A stretch of DNA of 64,000 nucleotides from Burhinus oedicnemus (GCA_008921705.1 VFFE01007869.1:3711234-3775233), one strand, 5' to 3'; positions 36,501-49,039 are shown, numbered from the stretch's first letter. A program made the numbers and translations. Notes: generated from the letters alone by a model not told the origin.

Positions 36501-38479
36501 TAGCAAAGGCTTCTCACACTTGATTGATCCAAGGCGCCAGGCAGCGGGCGCAGCAGCATGCAAAACGGTGTTAACGTAGCACAAGCGTAAATTCCATTCA
36601 CAGGAAATACAGTAACAAAAACTGCAGCAGAAATGCAGTCCAGAGTATCACTGATCCCAAAACATTAGATGACAGCCTCAGATAATTTAATGGACTGTAA
36701 AGTTCTTTTAAGAGCAGCAGCAGCCTGTTTAAGCATTGCTTATTTTATCTCTGTACCGTTTGAAGCTGCATGATGGTGTGTATCTTGTTCAGCGTGTACA
36801 TAACCACCATTGTTTAAACACTGATCTACGAACTACATTCGGGCTTATAAATTCTTATAGTATTTTCCTAGTAAAGTTTTTACATTGTTTCCCCCACTAG
36901 ATATATTGCTGGGACTTCTTTACTACACAGCAGACACTTCCCGCAATATTGCGCAGTCACATCTACATATGTTGTCATTGAGAAGTCTCTTAAATAACAT
37001 CTGTTGTTGTCTAAAACTGGCGATCCATAGGTAAGAGCACATAGGCTTTTCTCCACTTGGGATGTTGGCTCTCCGAAGGGGGGGACAGGATGGGATACAA
37101 GGGGTAATTCACACAGCACATATTGATTCTTCAGGTTTGGACACTGGTGATTAGGTTGTGCTGAATTAACCTCTGCATACCTGCCCATGGTTGCCATGTG
37201 TGGGTAAATAACTATTCAAGGTTTCTTTCATATATGTAAAATATTAGACATCTACTGTAACACAGAAATAAGGAGATTTCCCCCCCAAAGTAATTTTTTT
37301 TTTTTATTAAGAACTGCATCTTTCTGCCTCTGAAATCAATAGTTCATTTTTCATTGACTTCAATAAGAGCAACACCCAGCCTAGATACGCCTGTGCATTA
37401 GTATTGTAAGGAACACCCACACCATCCCACAGCAATACATCAAAGACACTGAATTTCAAAATAACATTGATCTGCTCCAGAGATTTACAAACGTCATTAA
37501 AATACATCTTCAAGGTATACACAGTAAAAGCGCTAACAACTTAACGCGTTAGAAAATTTATAGGAGCGTGTCACAGCCAGCAACAAGGTTTTCAGAAGTT
37601 ATCTGAAGTTTTCATTTGCACCCCTGGGAGAACTGGCTGGTACAGAGGAACATGAGCCTGAAGCCACGACAAACTTGGGCAAAAAAATTCCAAATGAGCT
37701 GCCGGCAGTTCTATTCGAGGCCAAATGCTGACAATAGGTTAAAGAAAGACTCCTGCAGTCAGTTTTTCTAAAGTCTGTTAACAGTTGCAGAAGAACCTGC
37801 TCAAGAGCTGCACGCAGATTGACCCCTTGGCCCATCAAAGTGCTTAGCCACCAGCTTAGCCACCATGGGCCATGGGGCAGAGTCCCAAGGACCTCCAGGG
37901 AAGGCGCAGGGATGGCGTTCAGCCTGGTGGGACACAGCGCGAGGTCAAATGGGAAGGTCTGACTGCAGATCTCCATCTTTAGCCCCAAAACCCCACATTT
38001 GCATTTCTCTGCCCCATCTTTCCCCATGCGCTACCACCCGTGTCCATCCACCACGCTATGGTTTAAATCCTGTTTAAATCCCCAGCACTTGGTCACACCA
38101 GTTCGGAGCACAAAAGACAGCCTATTTCCCAGTGGAAAAACTGCAGTTGTCCATGGCAGTGAATATGTAAACACCATTTTCTCCGCAGCTGAACTTTAGG
38201 GAATGAAGAGTTAATGTTCTCCTCTGCACGTCAGGCCCAGACATGACTACAGGTCTTGCTTCTAAAACACAGTGATTTATAATTCAAAGTATTTTTGACT
38301 TGCACCCTTTCCCTTCCTGAAGGATCCCTTCTCAGGGATCTGAGGGGTTGTACAGATTTGATTCCCTACCTCCTGTGCCTCTTAAAATGGCACTAATTAT
38401 TTGTAGGCAAAGCCTCATTTCTTTCCATAAAGCCTGGAAAGAGTGAAGAGACGCACACTGCACTGTTCCCCCACAATAA
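33501..38479. other. Non-coding stretch, AT-rich
   Basis: About 5 kb without a recognised gene or interspersed repeat. Low-complexity patches: A-rich at 33,634-33,665 and 33,819-33,843, A/C-rich at 35,609-35,655, and T9 at 36,119-36,127. Frames reach 147 codons (34153-34593, minus) and 142 (37599-38027, minus). Neither has a recognisable domain, and frames of this size are expected by chance in a window this long. Confidence 0.55.
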
Positions 38480-38840
38480 GGAGCCAAAAGTGTTAAGAAG
38501 GGCAAAAATGAACATGCATTTCATTACCATTTTTTGATTAGCGGTTCCTGAGCCATAACCTCTAATGGCAGTAATTAACTGCCTGAGCTCTCATACCGGC
38601 ATGACAAAGCCCCCGATGCGCGCTGGAGACTCAACATGCAGGGCAGACACATCGCGATGCAGCTGCGAGTTTTAAGATGTTGTAAAGAACGTCAAGGAAC
38701 AATAAACATGATTGAAGAGCTTGTTTGCGGGAACAGTTCGAGCGCCCTCGCCATACTGTGAGCAACAACAAAAAAAGGAGAAAACAGGCTTAATTGTCTT
38801 CATTACGCCTATCAGAAAGACAAGCTACTCGGGAAAGCAA
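38480..38840. promoter_or_regulatory. Block resembling a conserved non-coding element
   Basis: Balanced-composition unique DNA with TTTTTTGATTAGCGG near 38,530 (TGATTA homeodomain core), GGCAGTAATTAACTGCC near 38,567 (a near-perfect 16-bp palindrome around TTAATTA-type sequence), CATCGCGATGCAGCTGCG near 38,650 and AATAAACATGATTG near 38,701. CpGs are retained in otherwise AT-rich surroundings, which often happens in constrained elements. One of the stronger candidates in the window. Confidence 0.4.
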
Positions 38841-41359
38841 CGTGCAGGCTCACATCATCCAAGACTTCACTAAAATACTGAAGCTTGCTCTGCTTTAGTT
38901 TCCAGTTGTCACAGTGAGAAGAGACATTTCCAGAGTATAGACAAACAGGAAATTTGGGATAACAGTTGTTTTGCGACTGTTGGACACACAATGTAATCCC
39001 CGCGTTATCAATTCCAGTTGCCCCAGTATAACCTTTTCCCCAAGGACATCATCTTTCAGGTTACAGACAGGTTTGGTGCTTGTCACTGCTTCTTTTACCC
39101 CTAAGTTGCACGAAGTCAGGACTTGTGCCGTTACACTTGACATTTTAAAGCCTTTTAGAGAGATCCTCTAAACAAGAGCAACACAGATAATGCTCTGCTG
39201 CACCAGAGGGAACGTAGGGCTTCCTCAGAAAGCTCCCAAATTGTTCCTAGGAAAGTATTTGCTTAACATCAGAGTGTTGTACACATGAAAATAGTAAAAT
39301 TCGTTAGAGTTATCACTTTTTCCTGTACCTCCAGTGCATCAGATCCCCAAAGAGCACGTGTGTGCTGACGTTGGGGCTGGAGGGCCATCGTACGGTTCAG
39401 CCCCATTGCATTCGGGTTACAAATGCAGATTTCAAAGGCGCTTTCACATTTCATCTCTCACAAGATGTGCAGCCTGTGAAGCTGCAAACTGTTTCACCCA
39501 AGCGCGTTAGGCAAGGCCGGACAGGCAGGATCCTGCCTACATGCCAACACACGGCAGAGCTGTGACCCTGAGTGGGGTGGCCCATTGGGTGCCCTGGCCA
39601 AAGGCCACAAGCCATCCCTCCTGCCAGGAGCCTGAAGGGGAAAGCGAGTCCCACAGCCACCATCGGGAACCAGCGGGATCTTTCCTTTACCAAAAGAGAA
39701 GGATACAAGCAAGGCAGTATTTCTTCCCAAAGCCTTTTCTGGAGCTTCTTCACAAGGGGAGCTCCATGGAGGTTACAGGTACCCCACCCCTTCCTTCCCC
39801 AACATCCCCTCTCTGCCCAAGGACAGGGTTTGGCAAGGACAGTGCACAAAGCAGCGTATCCATTGCTATCAGCACCTTCGGGACCATCTGGCATTTACTT
39901 TCCCAGGTTACATCCTGTTCCCAGAGGCTGGGGGATTTCCTCAGCTGCTGCACGGCCAGCAGCTCCCACCCTCTGCTACAGAGGCAGAAACCTTCCTCCC
40001 TTTGCCTCGACACCTCCTCATCAGGCACAGAAAATGCAGCCCCGAACAGGAAGGTTAATTTATGTACAGAAACATAAAACCATACCTGAGATTTCCAGAG
40101 ACGCGCTCTTATTCCACAAGGTGAAGCCGGCAACCTTCCCCAGCCATCCCAGCGTTTGGGGGGCAGCCCTTGCCCCCAGCACTGCTGAATCACAGCCCCT
40201 CACAAGGAGCGGTCCTCATCGAGCCTGCAGGCTCCTGCTGCAGCTCTTTGACCATCACAGCACCAATCAGCACCTCCACCTCCACCTCCACCTCCACCTC
40301 CACCTCCACCTCCACCTCCACCTCCACCTCCACCTCTAACCAGGTGGGGACGTCTCTGCTCCAGCTGAGGAGCAGCTCATTAAACCCCCACCGCTACCCT
40401 GCCGGAAGACGATTGCCTTTAAATGCTTTATAAATCCAACAGGCTTCCTTATTAATGCTGGTGCTCCACTAAATCATTTCACCACTCCAGGTTCAATCTG
40501 CACTTGACTTCTCTATTTACTATTTTCGTGCTTTCTATTACCAAAGGCAGTGGTCTTAATTAAATGCAATTACACATCTCCTGATGGAAAGCTTCACGTG
40601 TCGTGTCAGAGACCAGCACTCCAGCAGCACAAACCAGCCCCGCGGGGGGGATCGCAGCCGGGGGATGGAGTCTCCTCTCCCTCCACGCCTCGCATTCCCC
40701 GTTACATCCTCGCCATAACCAGAATATGTGCATCTGATGATCTGAACATTTTTTTCTTCAACATTTCTAACAGATCTGATCTTTGGCTGTATAACAGAGC
40801 TTCTCCCTCGCCAGCCCTGCACCCCAAGACTCCAACCAGCATCTCCATCCACCGCCTTTACACCCTCTTTTTGTGAGGGTAGTGTTTCATCCAAGCGGCT
40901 AGAAATATTTGCTGCAAAACCTTGAATGAGTTAATCTTTCCCAGGAAAAAAAAAAAAAAAGTCCCATTAAATATGTACTCAGAAGGAAGTTTTCTGAAGG
41001 CATTGCAACCGGTCAAGTAAAAATCCTGGCAAAGCTCAGCTGTCAGCTCCTAGGCAGGGTCTCCGGGTCCTATGGCTCTGCGATGCAGCAGCCTGGAAAC
41101 TCAGCAGCTGCTTCATTGAATTCGAAATGAGAGAGTTTGGAGGAGTAAGGAGGGGAGAGGTTTAGAAGTGGCTGTGTGCTGTTTTGGCATGCAGTCCTTC
41201 CCCAGGGGCGGTCGGCGTGGCCGCACGTATTGCCTCTCGCAGGCTGCTACGACAGGAAAGCAGCATTTCCACAGGAAGTGGCATTTCTGGTCTTGCAGGG
41301 ACTCTGGTGGGAAAGGAAACCTCTGAGAAATACCTCTGAAAAGTCAAACCTAACAACCA
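38841..41359. other. Non-coding stretch, GC-rich at 39,500-40,400
   Basis: The GC-rich part carries the (CACCTC)n array (listed separately) and long frames on both strands: 255 codons at 39572-40339 on plus, and two of 147 on minus. The 255-codon frame ends in a long His-Leu repeat that is only the translation of the array, and its remainder is P/S-rich low complexity. It is not called as a gene. A15 lies at 40946-40960. Confidence 0.6.
40271..40336 (+). repeat. (CACCTC)11 tandem hexamer array
   Basis: Eleven perfect copies of CACCTC. The minus strand is (GAGGTG)n, with regularly spaced GG pairs that could form a two-layer G-quadruplex. It translates as His-Leu, Ser-Thr or Pro-Pro dipeptides depending on frame, so the frames through it are not evidence of coding. 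Likely length-polymorphic. Confidence 0.95.
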
Positions 41360-42260
41360 TCACGCTGAAGTGAAAATATGGTATTGATTTACTGGTTTTA
41401 TGATTAATACTGTAAGAATGGAGCAGTCTAATTTGAATTAATGTAAATTACAGTAAAGCAGTCTGTAACTTTTTTATTGACCTGCTGGCTCAGTTGAACG
41501 TAAAATGGTGGAGTAAATACTGACAGACAGATGCACGGTTGCGTGGATGTGGCAGAGAGGAGTAGCACAGTAGGTTGAACACATCAGCCCTTCATCCACC
41601 TCCTCCTTCCCCCTCTTCCTCCCAGCCGGGGAGATGCTCGCGAGTGGGTCCTACCTGCCACCAGCTCCATGCTGCCTTCCCATGCATGGGTGCCTGGAAG
41701 CTCAATATAATAAATATTTTATATTAATCAGAAGCCTTTTTTATTCCAGGCATGGTACGTGGCTCGCCAACACTGTGCATATGTGCAAAGTGTGTTGATT
41801 TATAGCTTATTCCCTTAAGGAACTCTCCTTACTTGAAGTGCCTCCAGCTCTTGTTTAGGTTGAGGGGGACATCTCAAGTGCACGAGGTAGGTATCGATAC
41901 GCCGTGCCCAGGTATTGATTCATCCGACCATCAGCATGAGCTGACTGCATGAGGAATTCCCTGGAAAAATTCCTGAGTGCCTTTTTTATGGTCAACCATT
42001 AAAAGTGTTGATCGAAAACATTGTTGTCGGCCACGGTAATTTAATAATACGCGGTAAACACAAAAGTTGTGGCTGGAAAATATTTTTAAATCCTTCTTAA
42101 GGTCTTCAGTGGAAGTGCTGAAAATAAGTCAGTAACAATGTTTGCTGAAACTACGGAACACTTCAGTCACAGATTTTTGAGCTACTTTACAAATACTAAA
42201 CAGACACAACTTGGGCTTTGGAGGCATTTGGTAATATTGCCAAATTTCCATATTCTCTCT
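41360..42260. promoter_or_regulatory. Two adjacent AT-rich blocks resembling conserved non-coding elements
   Basis: 41,360-41,510 contains ATGATTAATACTG, CTAATTTGAATTAATG and TGTAAATTACAG. 41,700-42,260 contains TTGATTTATAGC, GGTAATTTAATAATACGCGG near 42,035 and CAGTAACAATGTTTGC near 42,131 (AACAAT is a SOX-type core). They are separated by a short GC-richer stretch. No open frame. Texture-based call. Confidence 0.35.
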
Positions 42261-42771
42261 ACAGAAACTCTGCTGAGCATTGTTGGTCTGCAGGAATGAA
42301 GAGAAAATTAAATTTCTGTCATTTCTGTCCCTTCTTTGTCAGGACAGAGGTAGATTTGGAGACCTGATGGTACTGCTGCCTTGTGCTGTTGCAACAGCCG
42401 CTGCAAACTTGCTTATGGCAAGGATAAGGAAGATTCACCATCTTTACAATTTGCGATCCTCAATTTGCATCCCTCACCTGTGTTGGACCATGCTGCCAGA
42501 ACAGGTCTGGGCTTGGGGACCAGTAACTGTGCTCCCTGGAGGTCACCTTCACACCTGACACACGGTCCCTGCACTAAAGCATTTAAAGGATGTCCAAGAA
42601 AAATGAGTTGAATTGTCCCTTGCTGTTCTCATCCACTGGGGGAAGCACCGCTAGATCCCCTTATGGGGCTCAGAAACATCAGGTGACATCTCTGAAATGA
42701 TGGTCCTCATCAGCAACAGTCTTTACTCCTAGTGCTCCATCAGACTTTACTATCAGAGTTCTGCAATCCTC
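42261..42771. other. Non-coding stretch before the long CR1 copy
   Basis: About 500 bp of mixed composition. A 92-codon plus frame (42280-42558) has no recognisable product. The last 60 bp do not match CR1 as I know it, so the element is taken to start at about 42,772. Confidence 0.5.
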
Positions 42772-43542
42772 TGGGGAAAAGTGCAGGGTCCTGCACGTGG
42801 GTCGGGGCAATCCCAAGCACAAATCCAGGCTGGGCAGAGAATGGATGGAGAGCAGCCCTGAGGAGAGGGACTTGGGGGTGTTGGTGGGTGAGAAGCTCAA
42901 CATGAGCTGGCAATGTGCGCTGGCAGCCCAGAAAGCCCCCCGCATCCTGGGTTGCCTCAAAAGAAGCGTGGGCAGCAGGGCAAGGGAGGGGATTCTGCCC
43001 CTCTACTTGTCTCTCATGAGACCCCACCTGGAATACTGTGTCCAGCTCTGGAGTCCTTAACATAAGAAGGACATGGACCTGTTGGAGTGGGTCCAGAGGA
43101 GGCCACGGAGATGCTCCGAGGGCTGGAGCCCCTCTGCTGTGAGGCCAGGCTGAGAGAGTTGGGGTTGTTCAACCTGGAGAAGAAAAGACTGGCAAGACGT
43201 TACAGCAGCCTTCCAGTACTTAAAGGGGGCCTACAAGAAAGTGGGAGAGGGACTTTTTACAAGGGCGTGTAGCAATAGGACGAGGGGTAATGGCTTCAAA
43301 CTGGAAGAGGGCAGATTTAGATGAGATATCAGGAAGAAATTTTTCACTGTGAGGGCGGTAAGACACTGGCCCAGGTTGCCCAGAGAAGCTGTGGCTGCCC
43401 CATCCCTGGAGGTGTTCAAGGCCAGGTTGGACGGGGCTTGGAGCAACCTGGTCTAGTGGGAGGTGTCCCTGCCCATGGCAGGGGGTTGGAAATAGAGGAT
43501 CTTTAAGGTGCCTTCCAACCTAAACCATTCTATGATTCTGTG
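42772..43542 (+). mobile_element. CR1: CR1 LINE, longest copy in the window (about 770 bp)
   Basis: Runs from AAGTGCAGGGTCCTGCACG to the terminal ATTCTATGATTCTGTG. It includes the 3' part of ORF2 and the complete 3' untranslated region, with the same CCATGGCAGGGGG and AGGTGTCCCTGCCC words, in opposite orientation, as the copies at 21.8 and 47.3 kb. The 5' end is truncated inside ORF2. The terminal octamer repeat shows that reverse transcription started at the proper 3' end. No target-site duplication is evident, as is usual for CR1. Confidence 0.97.
42797..43272 (+). pseudogene. Broken C-terminal part of CR1 ORF2 (reverse-transcriptase protein)
   Basis: ORF2 of CR1 encodes an endonuclease/reverse transcriptase used for target-primed retrotransposition. 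Here only the region after the catalytic RT motifs survives. The first frame (42797-43060, 87 codons) contains [29 protein letters not shown] and [11 protein letters not shown] and ends at a premature TAA. A second frame (43087-43272) resumes with RLRELGLFNLEKKRL. The two frames differ by one base, so the copy carries at least one stop and one frameshift. The last codons near 43,375-43,455 again read VAAPSLEVFKARLDG in a third segment. No catalytic residues are present, so the copy is inactive. Confidence 0.92.
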
Positions 43543-46500
43543 AAATGCAAAATGTGAGGGGATCTGGCCAAACAATACATAATATCTTTTTCTCCTGGTG
43601 GGATGGAGCACACCATCTCCGGTGGGCGGCATCCTCCGAGCTGCCCAGCAGGCAGGCCGTTGACACACAAACAGGGACTTTAATGGTGATTTTACAGCAG
43701 AGCTTTTCTGAGTGCAGTACCCTGTTGCTAAAATAAGGAGAGAAGTTAGCTGGGCAAGTGTGATGCTCTGGTGTCACCTTATTATTTGAGCTTTCAGTAG
43801 AGGAAACCGGTTTCTGGTCTGCTGCGAATGGCTTCAGTAAAATGTTAGCTATCATTTAAGCAATAATAAAACCAGATAGCAGTGTATCTCGGGACATCCC
43901 TGAGTGCCACAGCCTTACCTGGGAAACTTATGTGAAAAGAAACTCAACAAACAATACCATATCTGTTCAGAAAGATAAATGGCCGTCATGGTAATGACTT
44001 TTTTATCACTGGGAGGGGGGGAAAAAGAACGATTTACTTTTCTGGTTTCCATTTCTCCATCTACTGTCAGACAAAACAGCGGGCAGACATAGAACCTTTT
44101 CAAATGAGAGCTGGCAGGTTCATGGGAAAATACTTTTAATATATTTGAGTCCAACACTCTCTACTTTATATTATTCAGGGTAAGTGTGATTTGCAGCTCT
44201 TGCAGTGTCAGTTTTTTCTATTAATTGTTAATGAAACAGCCAGATCTCCTGGGGGCAGAGGGAGGTGTTGTTTTCTAATTTTTCAAATCAAGAATATTGT
44301 AATAATCCCTCATTAATTCAATCATCTTTCTGTCAGATAATTGCTGTATAATTTAAGGGGTAAGGTTTTAAATAAAGATCCTGGCAAAATCATCAGGTTG
44401 ATTTAATACATATCCTCCATCTAAGTGAAACTCATAACCCTTGGAAACAAATTAGTCTGAAAATCAAAGGTAGATGGCAACGGAAATGTCATAACTCTTC
44501 ATATATGTCTTCTTTTCTCTCTTTTTTTCCCCCTTTTTCTTTTTAGCAATCTCTTTTTTGTTTTTAATCTTTTATCATTTGGAAAGAAACATTGACCATG
44601 CTCCTTTGGCTCCCTGAAAGACATCTTTTCCATCCTTGACCAATTTTCAAGAAGCGGGAGAACTTGTCTGGTTTCAGCTCTGTGCAGCCCAGTGCCGCCC
44701 CCCAGCACTCATTTCTGCTTGAGGAGCAGGTTGGCAGAGATGGCACCAAATTCCCTCCGTCCTTGGCAAAATACTGTATAAACAGCATTGACTAAACACT
44801 TGTCCCCTGTTTACCGGCTCTGCCCAGAATTATTTGCTGAATTGCGCCAGCGTTCATGGGTCCAAATGTTGAAAAAATTGGATAGCACTGAAATGCAGTA
44901 AATGCCCAGATCTCCTGGTTTTTGGGGACACATCCTAAGCCATGTCAGTACTTAACACAGTGCTAATATTGGCTAACCTCTCTAAAAACATCACCCAGTT
45001 TCTTTAAATGAGTGCGACACTTGGTTCCCTCATTTTCCTGGCTGTCAGGTTGTATCGCTTAGGGAACACACTTAGGAGCCCCTGTCATGCAAACAGGAGC
45101 CATTTGCTTTGCTTCTGCTTCGCCTGGCTGGCTGGGCACGTCCTGCCAAAGCCAAAAAGTAAGAGGCTGCTGTGAGATATCTCCTGCTAGAAGAGGAAAT
45201 CTCTTTGAGTCAAGGTGAGCAAGGAAGCTTTCACTGTCTTTTTTTAAATGTTGCTACGTTGAACCAAAGTGTACCTCTAGAAATTGCTATTAAGGAAGTT
45301 TCTCAAGCCCAGGAGGAAATTTCTGGTCAAAACACACCATAGCAAATACTACACCGATGTCTTTGCATTGTGTACCCTGCGCAGGTGTCCTCAGCTCCGG
45401 GCTGCTCCGGTTTTCTGGTGGATCTCAGTCTCTCACCCTCTTCCCTTCCCACGCGTGGAAGGTTTTGAATGCTCCCATTTCTGTGCTGGCACAAACCAGT
45501 AGCAACATTTCCAAAACTAGGCAGTTTTTGGGGATGGATTTTTATTTTCAAATCATCCCAAATTATTGCCATGTGATCAAATTTGGAGCTTCTTATCTGT
45601 ATCATCCCTGACAAACAAGGGCCCATCTTATTTTCCAGCTGAACCAGCCAACCAATAATCACAGCTGTCCTGCCTTAATCCTTCTTATTCAAAGGTCAGC
45701 ACATCTCCTTCCACCACATCTCGAAAGAGCACTCCTTTCTAAAAGTAAAATAAGACAAAAATAATTCAATACTTTGGGCCGATGTTGGACAAAGTTCAAT
45801 CACAGTGAAAGTGTCCACAGTTTTCATGCTAATCGTTGTGAACAATGTAAAGGGAAAGCAGTGGGATCATCAAAGTCTGAGAGGAGCTCCTGGATCCTGG
45901 GCTGTTGTGTTTGATTTGTCCAACCGACTTGAACCGTTCTGGCAGTCTCTTGACATTATTGAGCAAATGTTATTTATGCAGGTATGATTTTTTTTTTTTA
46001 AAATACTACATTCTGTCAGCAACTGCTTTAATCTGTTTTCATATCTTAGTAAGTGGTAATTGGAAATATCAACTGGTTTTATCTCCTCTTCTCTTTTACA
46101 GAAATAAGTATTGCAATGATGAGTTCAAAGATACTCCACAGCTATTTCCCAGCCATCATTTAATAAGCAATCTGGAAGACTTTAGGTCCTCTGGAGAACA
46201 CGGTGAACATGGTCAGTCTCTGTCATCAGTCATGCTTCAGAGTCCTGAAAGTATTACCTCTTGTAATGAGTCTTGCTTTAGACTTTCATGGAGATATTTT
46301 TGAGGTATTAATATTCTTTAGGATCATATAACTTACTGTAAGAGGTTTTTAAGATTTCAACTTATCTTTAAATTTCTCTTAAATCTTTTAGAAATGGAAG
46401 CAGGACTGAATACAACAGGCATTAAATGCCCTACCTTTTCCTATTTCAGCTCTTGTTTTTATCATATATTGACAAAATCCATTACAGGAAAATGTTATGT

Positions 46501-47332
46501 ACCCCACCTCTATTTTTCAATGCTTGGAATAGATACTTGTGTCCTTGTAACCGCTGCTGGCTGGTAGAGAGCAATAAAAGGCAGGTAATCAAGAAGTCTG
46601 GATCCATGCAGTGCCTTGAGGGCCTGGTCAGGTTGCTGCTAACTCATTTATTTAGTAAATCTGTAATAATATATAATAACATCATATGTCAATCGCAGAA
46701 AATAAATATATGGCCACAAAGGTTAAACTGAAGGCTGCTTCATTTGTATAAAATCATTGTTTTCATAAAATGAGTAGCTGATTAAACTTTGAAATAGCAA
46801 AAATAATTCCTTGAAGAGCCTACATTGCTCTCTTAAGACTGATCTTTATTGGCAGGGGGTAGAGCATGTCCACTCTAATGGAACAATTTAAATGCATAAC
46901 GGTTAAAATAAACTCCTTAAAGTATGTCTCCACATTCCTTATGTTGACTAGCGAGACATTGCTTTTTCATAAAATACTGTATAACTGAGAGACATTTAAA
47001 GCAGGAAAAAAAAATTACACTGTCTATCTCAGGCTGGTCTGTAACAATTTCTACACTTAAAGGCATGACTGATTGTGTGAAAGGTAAAACTAAAATGCGC
47101 TTCACATAGCTTTGCAGATTTAAGCCTCCTTTCTGGTTTTCCTTATGTATATGTAACATTCCCAGGGAATCTACTGTGGCGAAGAATAAAGCAACAGGGA
47201 AGATGACAGAAGAGCAAAAATAAAAAAAACCCCACAAAACCAAAAACCACAAAAACCCCAATTCCCCAAAACCCCACCAAGGTAAACCAAACCTCAGTCT
47301 TCTACGTGCTCCCCCTAGAAGACCCCAGCCTT
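43543..47332. other. Non-coding stretch with one enhancer-like block and splice-like sites
   Basis: No gene recognised. 44,150-44,480 is AT-rich with TTAATTGTTAATG near 44,221 and CATTAATTCAATCATC near 44,311 and looks regulatory. A pyrimidine-rich run (44,507-44,545) ends in TTTTAG, and another run ends in CAG at 46,101 with an open frame after it; both look like 3' splice sites but have no supporting gene. A/C-rich low complexity occupies 47,220-47,292. Confidence 0.5.
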
Positions 47333-47590
47333 AGAATCACAGAACAGTTTGGGTTGGAAGGGACCTTAAAGACCATCTAGTTCCACCCCCCTGCCATGGG
47401 CAGGGACACCTCCCACCAGACCAGGTTGCTCCAAGCCCCGTCCAACCTGGCCTTGAACACCTCCAGGGATGGGGCAGCCACAGCTTCTCTGGGCAACCTG
47501 GGCCAGGGTCTCACCACCCTCACAGTCAGGAATTTCTTCCTAATATCTCATCTAAATCTGCCCTCTTCCAGTTTGAAGCCGTTACCCCTC
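47333..47590 (-). mobile_element. CR1: CR1 LINE 3' fragment (about 258 bp)
   Basis: Starts on plus with AGAATCACAGAACAG (a decayed terminal repeat) and GGGTTGGAAGGGACC, passes through CTGCCATGGGCAGGGACACC and CTCACCACCCTCACAG, and stops at TTTGAAGCCGTTACCCC. Almost identical by eye to the 3' parts of the copies at 21.8 and 42.8 kb. 5' truncated. Confidence 0.96.
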
Positions 47591-49039
47591 TTCCACCAGC
47601 CCAGGCTAGTGGAAGGTAAATGCAACTCTTCCCATACAACTTGGTGAGTCCCCGGGGCCCTCAAGGCTGGCCCTGCAGCTCGGTGGCTGTGTTGGTGTCA
47701 CCACCGCCCCAACGCGGCGTCACCTCATGGGGTCTCCCACGGGAGCAGAGCTTGGTGACTCACAGTGCTCCTCCTTAGGGTTATCAGCAAGATCAAAGTT
47801 GATGATTCATGGCAGAATAAATCAATTCTGAGTACTTTTCCTTGGATTTAATTTTAAGAAGGTTAAATAAATAAATCTACATTTAAGCAAATTTATTATC
47901 TGGCTAATGCATTGCAATTTTACGCTGATGGAAAGCTAGTGCGATCAAATCAAAGTCACAGACAGGCTGGAAACAAATCAATGAATTAGAATGATCAGAT
48001 CTTCTTCATCAGCCATAAAACAGACCTAAGGATGAGTTTGTGATGACAAAGAATTACCTTCTGCCAGGAGAAATGATGGAGGCTTCACCTTTCTTCCAGC
48101 GTAGGGCCCTGACTTAAAATGGGAAGGTGTCAGGTTGAAAACATCTCAAAATTTTTCTTCAAACGCAATTACTTCACTTACAAGGCAAGGAGACTTCTGA
48201 GGGAAGACTGGAGATGAAAGAATTTGGCCAGCAGAAAATAGAAGGGTGAGGTCCTTGCTCGTCCCTGCAGGCAAGGAAGCCAGTGCCTGCCTGCCTGGAA
48301 GGGGACCAGCTTGCTGCCATCCCTTCCACAAAGGAAGGGACAAGATTTTTCCCCTGCACTGTTTCTGGTGCAGTGAGCCCCCAGTAAGGGTGCTGATGTC
48401 CCAGTCACTGTGCACAGACACAGAAAAAATAACAATAACAGGGGGTTTGTTTGCACTCGTGACTTTTCTTTAAAAAGCCAACAACCAGATCTTGAATTTT
48501 CAACAGCAAGTGGAAAACATACATAGAAACCAGCTTGCTTGGTAGAAAACCTATTTTTTATTAAAAATCAATTCCTCCACCCCATTTCCAGGGACAGCTA
48601 GTAAATCCTCAGCACTCAGTTTCAGATCTCGTGTGCAACGAGACGCAACCGCTCCTCCCCAAGACACTTCTCTAAACGTGAGTAATGCCCCGACTGCAGC
48701 CGTCTCCATCTCCCTTCGCATTTTGCAATGCCGTCAGCTTCCCCATTACATACATCCATCGATATTATGAAGAGCTATCAATTGCCACGCCACTGGGTGA
48801 CCCAACTCTGCTTCTCCTACGTGTCATGCCCTGGCATCCATCTGCGGTCCTGCTCTCCCACCCCTTCGGCAGCAAGGTGAACATCCTTGCCCGCTTGCAT
48901 GCTCTTTCTGGCTTCTTCTTGCAGCTGCATGGGCTTGGTGCTTGCAGGCAAGGTCTTGCTTTTAGGAGGAGCTGTGCCTCCTCCTCACCCGCTCTCACAC
49001 TCGGGATCGTGCCCGGGTTAGGGCAGACAGAGCAGCAGT
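47591..49039. other. Non-coding stretch
   Basis: GC-richer just after the CR1, then AT-rich. 47,830-48,000 contains several TTTAATTTTAAG and AAATAAATAAATC words. A 129-codon frame (48685-49074, plus) is unrecognisable. No repeat element found. Confidence 0.55.

Noticed and set aside
39572..40339. 255-codon plus-strand frame, the longest in the window
   Set aside because: Its C-terminus is a pure His-Leu repeat produced by the (CACCTC)n array and the rest is P/S-rich low complexity. The opposite strand also has long frames, so the GC content explains it.
43231..43506. Minus- and plus-strand frames of 61-71 codons inside the CR1 at 43.2-43.5 kb
   Set aside because: Shadow frames of the CR1 3' untranslated region. 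The same peptides recur at 21.8 and 47.4 kb because the repeat recurs.
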